A stretch of 64,000 nucleotides of DNA from Mastigias papua (lineage: Eukaryota; Cnidaria; Scyphozoa; Rhizostomeae; Mastigiidae): assembly GCA_964019165.1 (NCBI GenBank), contig OZ025274.1, positions 202,001-266,000 of the forward strand, in the 5' to 3' direction. The notes below the pieces were generated by a model. The model was not told the origin of the DNA, did not search any database, and was given only the letters and a program-made list of their open reading frames with translations. Of this stretch, positions 58,080 through 64,000 are shown one piece after another. The position numbers were made by a program, and so were the translations under genes. Each line of letters opens with the position of its first letter. Within the stretch, counting starts at the first letter, position 1.

Positions 58080-58875
58080 AAATGTCAGATACGTCAGAGC
58101 ATAAAACCTCAGATACACTAGAACATGCAACATCGGATTCATCAGAGCATGAAATGTCAGATGTATCAGAACATGAAATATCAGATACGTCAGAGCATAA
58201 AACCTCAGATACACTAGAACATGAAACATCGGATTCATCAGAGCATGAAATGTTAGATACGTCAGAGAATGAAACGTCAGATACACCAGAACATGAAACA
58301 TCGGATTCATCAGAGCATGAAATGTCAGATGTATCAGAACATGAAATGTCGGATGCATCAGAACATGAAATGTCAGATACGTCAGGGCATAAAACCTCAG
58401 ATACACTAGAACATGAAACATCGGATTCATCAGAGCATGAAATGTCAGATACGTCAGAGACTGAAACGTCAGATACACTAGAACATGAAACATCGGATTC
58501 ATCAGAGCATGAAATGTCAGATGTATCAGAACATGAAATGTCGGATGCATCAGAACATGAAATGTCAGATACGTCAAAGCATAAAACCTCAGATACACTA
58601 GAACATGAAACATCGGATTCATCAGAGCATGAAATGTCAGATACGTCAGAACATGAAATGTCGGATGCATCAGAACATGAAATGTCAGATACGTTAGAGC
58701 ATAAAACCTCAAATACACTAGAACATGAAACATCGGATTCATCAGAGCATGAAATGTCGGATGCATCAGAACATGAAATGTCGGATGCATCAGAACATGA
58801 AATATCAGATACGTCAGAGAATGAAACGTCAGATACACTAGAACATGAAACATCGGATTCATCAGAGCATGAAAT
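58080..58875. repeat. 24-bp minisatellite, about 33 units, 120-bp higher-order period
   Basis: The unit is approximately tcagagcatgaaatgtcaga plus tacg. Because 24 is divisible by 3, frames stay open on both strands. The + frame (58082-58894) would read as an acidic 8-residue repeat (SDTSEHET, SDSSEHEM, SDASEHEM and variants). From about 58380 the variants recur every five units: for example, lines starting at 58501, 58621 and 58741 share the same opening block 120 bp apart. It lies between a TUBGCP2 splice acceptor and a Gypsy LTR, on the intron side of a minus-strand gene. I regard the open frames as a by-product, not a gene. Confidence 0.93.
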
Positions 58876-59081
58876 TGTAACGAACCCAGCATAACTTTCC
58901 AATAGAGAATACACAAAATAAAACTCAATGTATTTCCTCACTTCAAGTATATTCTAAACTCCAAAACTAAATCCACAAAACTCCGTATTCTAACTCTTCA
59001 AACCTACTCTCTCTCTACCACTTCCACCACTAGTCTAATCACGTGACACATAACGCTGTCAACGTTCCTCACTTCCTCACA
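58876..59081 (-). mobile_element. Ty3/Gypsy 3' LTR
   Basis: On the minus strand the sequence starts tgtgaggaagtgagg directly after a purine tract (aaggaggggggag, 59082-59094), a polypurine tract in the expected place. It ends ggttcgttaca, giving TG...CA ends and a 206-bp LTR. It abuts the 24-bp minisatellite directly. Confidence 0.75.
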
Positions 59082-59238
59082 CTCCCCCCTCCTTAACCAA
59101 AGTAATAATTCGAACAAGAAAATATAAATGCTAACAAAACAAGTAGTATAAAGTTTAACAGAATACAACAATAAGCTTTTTTTTGGATTTTTTGTTTGTT
59201 TGTTCTCTTCTCTTTGAAGTTCACATAACAGGATACTG

Positions 59239-59845
59239 TCAATAATCATATACTGGAAAGCCAAATCTATCTGGCTGGCGTCTATTTCTCCTCAACTGAT
59301 AACGAGGTTCGCGATGTTCATTTTGCTGTTCAATACAGCGTTGTCCTGAAAATACAAGAGTCTCTTCATCTGACGAGCTGCTTTCCAATTCTGGTATATC
59401 AACTGTTTCATCTATAAAATCTACCGGGTTGAATAGTTTTAGACTGTTTGCGTGCACAAACTTCCTTTTACGACTTTCAAGAGACTCAATTTCGCAATTA
59501 TTATCAATTTTGCTTACGACTCTATATGGACCGATAAACTTCTGTGCTAGCCCTCTGGCGCGAAAATTCTTATAAAATACTATGTCTCCTACTTCAAAAT
59601 GCTTGCTTCTGTCTGCACGAAATTTCTTGTCATAATTCTCTTTCTGTTTACTTTGGGCTTTTTCCGTCCTGCTTGTAACGAATTCTTTTAGATCGTTGTG
59701 ACGTTTTTTAAGCTCGTTGAAATATTGAGCTTGACCTCCTATTGGTTGCTTATCTATCTCCTCCCCCTCTACATGAAAAGAGGTACGGGCTTCTCGACCA
59801 TACATCAACTCAAAAGGTGATACACCTGTACTCTCTTGTTTCTTT
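59239..59845 (-). pseudogene. Ty3/Gypsy integrase C-terminal region
   Basis: The minus-strand frame has STGVSPFELMYGREART, the classic end of the integrase core, a Lys/Glu-rich linker, then the GPY/F-type C-terminal domain (FEVGDIVFYKN, QKFIGPYRVVSKI), ending PVYDY and a stop at 59239. Integrase inserts the LTR element into the host genome. The frame is intact in this part, but nothing upstream of the STGVSP motif is left: the next sequence (beyond about 59845) is gag, in another frame. Confidence 0.88.
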
Positions 59846-60165
59846 GTTTCTCACTTTTTGCTGCTTGTCTGTCGTCATGGTTACTTCTAGCGAATTTCAC
59901 TAGTACCCTAGGGCGCACGCTGTTTTCACTATGTGAAAGGCAGTTCGTGGCTATGTGACCTGCAACGCCACACCTATAACAAATGGGAGGTTCTCTAATC
60001 CCTCGGCCTGTGTTACGTTGTTCATGAAAATTGCTTCGCGGACCGTTCCAATCCGTTCTACAATATTTGGCAATGTGCCCTTTGTTATTACACCTAAAAC
60101 AAACTTTATCATTACGAGATGTTGGTGACGTTTTGCCACGCACCCATGCCTCTGCGGGGCACGTC
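59845..60165 (-). pseudogene. Ty3/Gypsy gag nucleocapsid fragment with two CCHC knuckles
   Basis: There are two zinc knuckles: CFRCNNKGHIAKYC and CYRCGVAGHIATNC. The minus frame continues from AEAWVRGKTSPTS to about 59845. There it meets integrase sequence in a different frame, so protease, reverse transcriptase and RNase H have been deleted. The upstream (5') part of gag is missing where BEL sequence starts. Confidence 0.82.
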
Positions 60166-60345
60166 CCGTAGATATATATTTAGATTATGCAAACACGCGG
60201 TAGATTGATTAGTGACGCACAGAGAATAGACGAACTGGAGCAATTACTTTATACTTTAGTTTTATGTATATAACTATATATTATAGTTTTGTTTCTCTGA
60301 GTTCAGCCTACCCAAGTCTACAATATATGGCGCCCAACGTGGGGC
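60166..60345 (+). mobile_element. Putative BEL/Pao 5' LTR end and primer binding site
   Basis: AT-rich sequence with TATA-like stretches (tatgtatataactatatatt) ends caagtctaca. Six bases later comes tggcgcccaacgtggggc (60328-60345), a good tRNA primer binding site, 43 bp before the gag start. The upstream LTR boundary is not clear. Confidence 0.6.
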
Positions 60346-60387
60346 TGGGCTGGTAAGAACGTGAAGTTGTGAAAAGTTGAAGCAAGG

Positions 60388-61958
60388 ATGTCTAACGAAG
60401 GCAGTGAAGAAGTTGGCGTTGATCGCCTGAGACATGTCCGAGGAGGAAATCGTGGTGCAGTAACTAAACTCATTAAGGAAGCAGAGACTGTGATATATGA
60501 TACGTCAGGGTCAAGAGTTGCTGCTGATATCACTGCAAAGTTAAGTTCTATCGAGGCCTTGTTGGTGGGAAAACAAAGCTGTTTGAGAAAGTTGGATGAA
60601 AACATTTTGCTCCAGTGCTCATTGAGCGATATCGAAGAAGAAATAGAAGAAAGTGCAAATTGGGAATCGAAAATTCAGGAAAATATAGAAAAGATTAAAG
60701 AGTACAAAAGGGGTAACTACGCGAAGTTATCAGAATGTTCGGGTCAAAGCGAGAGTAGTAATACATCGTCGCCATCGGTGCAGACAAGTAATGCAGCGGT
60801 AGTAAATGACACTGTTCCAGTCGATGAAGGTGCTTCACCGCCCAGATCGAGTGCTAGTCTAATGTCACCATCCGTACCGATAGCAGATACTGCCGAAATC
60901 GCAAATAGCACAGTTCCTGTCGATACAGACGGTCTATCTCCAAGATCTCCAGTGAGTATTAGATCTCATTCATATAGAAGTAATGACATGGTGAATAACA
61001 GTGGGATTCGCTTGCCTAAAATTAATTTGCCTCTTTACAATGGAGATATCACGAAATTCAATACGTTTTGGCAAAGTTTTGAGTGCGCCATTCACAATAA
61101 TGAACAAGTTTCGCCCATTAATAAGTTGAATTATCTAAAGAGTTTATTGGAAGGGCAGGCTTCTAGAGCACTATAGGGATTAGAAGTATCCGAGGAAAAC
61201 TATCAACATGCTATAATAATAATAATAATTTCTTTATTTAACGTTGGCTTCTCGTCTAGCTAATTACTTAGCTAATTACTGCTATTGACATTTTAAAGTC
61301 CAGATTTGGTAATAAACAACAAATAGTCAGTACCCACATGCAAGCTTTATTGAAGTTACAAAACTGCCCAAATCAGAGTGTAGAGCAATTAAGAAGCATT
61401 TATGATAGTATAAATGTTCATGTGAGGGGACTTGAATCGTAAGGGACTCCGATTGAAAAATATGGAAGTCTTCTTATACCGATTATAATGTCACGAATGC
61501 CCGAAGATATAACCATCCAGGTGGCTAGGAAAACATCAGAGGATGTCTGGAAAATGGCGGAGATTTTAGAAATTATACATAAGGAAATTCAAGCCAGGGA
61601 AATTGGGCAGAAAGTCAAGTTATCCGATTCAAGGTTTCAGAATATATCAACCTCGAATCGCTTAACACCGTCAGGAGGGGCAACACGATCTTTCCTAACT
61701 AAAGGTCAAAATGAAAGAGAAAGGCTCCCCCTACGATGTTATTATTGTCAAGGCGAACACACGGCAGCGAAGTGTCATGAGAACTTCAGTGTAGAAAAAA
61801 GAAAGGACATCTTAAGGAAAGCAAAAAGATGCTTTTTGTGTTTTAAGTATGGTCATCAAGCCTACACTTGCTCAAGTCGCCACAGATGCGAAGTTTGCAA
61901 GAAAATGCATCACCAGTCATTATGTGAGAGAAATACAGCTGACATGAATACTTCTATA
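60388..61958 (+). pseudogene. BEL/Pao gag, disrupted
   Basis: The ATG at 60388 opens an N-terminal coiled-coil-like region (SSIEALLVGKQSCLRKLDEN), a Ser/Thr/Pro-rich linker and the BEL gag core (IRLPKINLPLYNGDITKFNT, LNYLKSLLEGQASRA), followed by a stop at 61174. Family sequence continues after that stop, is broken by a 66-bp insertion at 61215-61280, resumes with RFGNKQQIVSTHMQALLK, meets a second stop at 61440, and runs on through zinc-binding motifs (CYYCQGEHTAAKCHE, CFLCFKYGHQAYTC, CEVCKKMHHQSLC) to the PLE insertion at 61959. Gag forms the capsid-like particle of the element. With two stops and two insertions this copy is dead. Confidence 0.88.
61215..61280 (-). mobile_element. 66-bp insertion in BEL gag, probably a LINE 3' tail
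   Basis: It is flanked by a direct repeat gctat (61210-61214 and 61281-61285). Read on the minus strand it ends in aaataaagaaattattatta plus further att units, the look of a LINE 3' end with an ATT tail. Confidence 0.6.
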
Positions 61959-62755
61959 CAGCACGAAAAAGCGGTACCATGTTTTAACCATACTGAAAAG
62001 CTTTTTTTCGTCCGACACTCGTCAGAGTATGAAACGTCGGATAGCGACCGAAAGGTGAACCGAAATTTATAGCCAGATATGCGGGTACACGTGATATGAT
62101 GAATAATGTGTCCAGTTAGCCATATGATTGGCCTCTTGGCACCTATTCACCATTGTTTACTAGAAGAGTCCAAGTGAGAAAATGAACTCTTTTTGTTTAC
62201 ACAAGACTGGGTTTTGAGTCTTTATGTAAACTGATTCCAAAACACTTAAATGAAAGGACGATCTTGCTTGCCCAATGATCCGAAAATTATCGTCTGAATA
62301 TGTTTTGGCGCATTCTGGGTTTTTAATGAGATGTTGTCCTATGGCCGAATCACTTTTCATTTTAGAATTAGAGTTTTTACACATACGAGGTGGCTGTTCC
62401 CTTATTGTAGTGTTTTTCTTCCTGATGCTCGTGGGTATATGTTGCTTTATTCTGTCAGCTAGTCTCTGCGTAGTGCGTCCTACGTACCGAGCTTCACATC
62501 GGCACGAAAATTCATAAACTACACAACTTTTTTGAGTGGTAGGAACGCTATCTTTTTTAGCAGATGGTAGCATGACCTTAGTATTGTAGACCACACGAGG
62601 TTTCACAGCATAGAAACAGGATGTAATGGCTTTGTTAATTTGGTTTTCAAATCTTGATGAAATATTACCAATCCAGGGCAATTTTAGGTAAACTAAAATA
62701 TGGTACCGCTTTTTCGTGCTGTAGTGAAGTTCTGTAGTACCAACAGACTTTTCAC
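61959..62755 (-). mobile_element. Family-B Penelope-like element inserted in BEL, 13-bp TSD
   Basis: The element is bounded by gaatacttctata on both sides (61946-61958 and 62756-62768). The minus strand starts with an inverted copy of the terminal block (gtgaaaagtctgttggtact...), then RT-linker sequence (LKLPWIGNISSRFENQINKA), the GIY-YIG domain (VYEFSCRCEARYVGRTTQR) and a stop at 62160. A 3' UTR with a hammerhead-like motif follows, ending ggtaccgctttttcgtgctg. The beginning and end are thus inverted repeats of each other over about 26 bp. Most of the reverse transcriptase is absent. The BEL frame resumes directly after the second TSD copy. Confidence 0.92.
61989..62031 (-). ncRNA. Hammerhead-ribozyme-like motif, second PLE copy
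   Basis: The 43 bases are identical to the motif at 30179-30221, on the opposite strand. They have the same core (CTGACGA ... GAA), stem I catact/agtatg and A:U stem III. Confidence 0.5.
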
Positions 62756-62768
62756 GAATACTTCTATA

Positions 62769-64000
62769 GAAGGAAATGGACATGCCGTTACGGCAACAGC
62801 AAAGTCAAACAGCACAGTTGTAATGCAAACAGCAAGAACACTGGTTTTTGGAAAGGATGCTATGAAGAAGGTCCCTGTGACAATCCTATTCGATAGCGGC
62901 AGTCAGAAAAGCTATGCAACAGAAAGCCTTCAGAAGAAACTTGGCTTACAGGTGGAGAAAACAGAGACTATGAACTTAAATACCTTCGGAACGCAAAGGT
63001 GTAAGAAGGTTTCCTTTGAAAGAGTAGTAGTTAATGTAGACGTGGGGAATAATCACTCTATCCCTGTTACTGCGCTTAGCAATAATGTTATTTGCACGCC
63101 GCTAGCCGCACGCGTGAACGTAAGCGCATATTCCCATTTGTCTGGTCTTAAGCTTGCTGACTGCTTTGATTCTGGTAAAAAGCATATTGATATGTTGATT
63201 GGTTTAGACCATTTCTATGATTTTGTAGATGGCAGAATTATTCGTGGTAGTACAGGCCCTATTGCTATTAGTAGCAAGTTAGGGTGGTTGCTTGCAGGCA
63301 AAATTGATAGTATTAAGAGCTCTGGTCATAACGTTGTTTCAAATCTCGTTTTAGAAGTTTTACCCCCACAAAAAGAAATATTTACAGAAAATCAAGAGAT
63401 TGTTGACTCACTGAAAGACTTTTGGCGCAATGAGGCATCTGGTTTACACAAAGGTACATTTTTGGAAGACGCAAGGGGCCAAGATGGAGATCAAGAATCA
63501 GAAATTACTGATTTTGACATAGCTCACAATGGAGAGCGTTATGAGGTAAGTCTACCATGGAGGGATGATTCTTTGAAATCTTTGCCTGATGATTATGATT
63601 TATGTTTAAAACGTTTGTGGGCCTTGAGAGGCAGATTAGGCGCAGAAAAGGCGTTGTTGCACGAATACAATAGTATTTTTCAGGAGCAGCTTGCAACAGG
63701 GATAATTGAGAAGGTACCAAAGTCCGAAGAACACAATAAAGGATGCCATTTTCTAGCTCATCATTGTGTCATCAGGAAAGATCATGACACAACAAAGGTC
63801 AGGGTTGTCTTCGATGGGAGTGCCAAGTCTCAAGGGGAGGTACTTTCATTTAACGATCGACTGAAATTAGGTGAGAATTTCATACCACCATTATTTGAGA
63901 ATATTTTGCGTTTTCGTCTTCACATTATAGCTGTCACAGCCGATATCGAGAAAGCTTTTTTGCAAGTCGGGATTAAGACTGATGATCGTAATTATTTAAG
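62769..64000 (+). CDS. BEL/Pao protease-reverse transcriptase region, partial (cut by window end)
   Basis: This is an uninterrupted + frame from the PLE insertion to the window edge. The retropepsin-like domain (DUF1758 type in BEL elements) has VTILFDSGSQKSYA with the catalytic Asp at about 62892, and later IDMLIGLDHFYDF and SKLGWLLAGKI. The reverse transcriptase follows from about 63660: EQLATGIIEKVP, CHFLAHHCVIRKD, VRVVFDGSAK, and then TADIEKAFLQVGI with the first catalytic Asp at about 63942. Protease matures the polyprotein and reverse transcriptase copies the RNA. No stop or frameshift is visible here, unlike the gag part of the same element. Confidence 0.9.

Noticed and set aside
58082..58894. 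270-residue acidic Ser/Asp/Glu/His repeat protein
   Set aside because: The unit length is a multiple of 3, so several frames on both strands stay open. It lies on the intron side of a TUBGCP2 acceptor and shows no exon signals of its own.
62275..62517. Plus-strand 80-codon open frame, also present reversed at 29693-29935
   Set aside because: It is the antisense of the PLE endonuclease coding region in both copies.

Overview
The window comes from an animal nuclear genome, probably an invertebrate. The evidence is two spliced metazoan genes, DGCR8 (the Microprocessor RNA-binding subunit) on the + strand and the 3' part of TUBGCP2 (gamma-tubulin complex component 2) on the - strand. They sit in AT-rich, microsatellite-rich DNA full of Penelope-like (PLE), non-LTR, Ty3/Gypsy, BEL/Pao and pogo-type elements. 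I cannot name the species from sequence alone.

Layout. 1-5.4 kb: transposon relics, namely two PLE families with GIY-YIG endonuclease or PLE C-terminal sequence, and two different non-LTR retrotransposon C-termini. 5.4-12.4 kb: mostly unassigned, with a 475-bp pogo/Tigger-type MITE at 7085-7559. 12.4-18.8 kb: nine exons of a DGCR8 homologue (WW/heme-binding region, two dsRBDs, C-terminal tail); the N-terminal exons are not resolved. 19.4-19.75 kb: a long foldback (two 122-bp arms). 20.26-53.67 kb: a 33-kb tandem array of about 300 copies of a 107-bp satellite, all in one orientation, with nested higher-order repeats and one 636-bp PLE insertion. 55.4-58.1 kb: five exons of TUBGCP2. 58.08-58.88 kb: a 24-bp minisatellite with a 120-bp higher-order period. 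58.88-60.17 kb: an internally deleted Gypsy element with its 3' LTR. 60.15-64.0 kb: a BEL/Pao element, running off the window, carrying a PLE insertion with a 13-bp target-site duplication.

The two host genes do not work together in any obvious way. DGCR8 binds primary microRNA hairpins with Drosha; TUBGCP2 is part of the gamma-tubulin ring complex. The most interesting structure is the repeat landscape. It comprises a large homogeneous satellite just downstream of DGCR8, and one PLE family (called family B here) whose 3' end carries a hammerhead-ribozyme-like fold. That family recurs inside the satellite, inside BEL, beside TUBGCP2 and, diverged, in a DGCR8 intron. A short piece of it also resembles the monomer of the 24-bp minisatellite.

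Limits: exon borders were set by hand from GT/AG sites, reading phase and remembered family similarity. No alignment, folding or database search was run.
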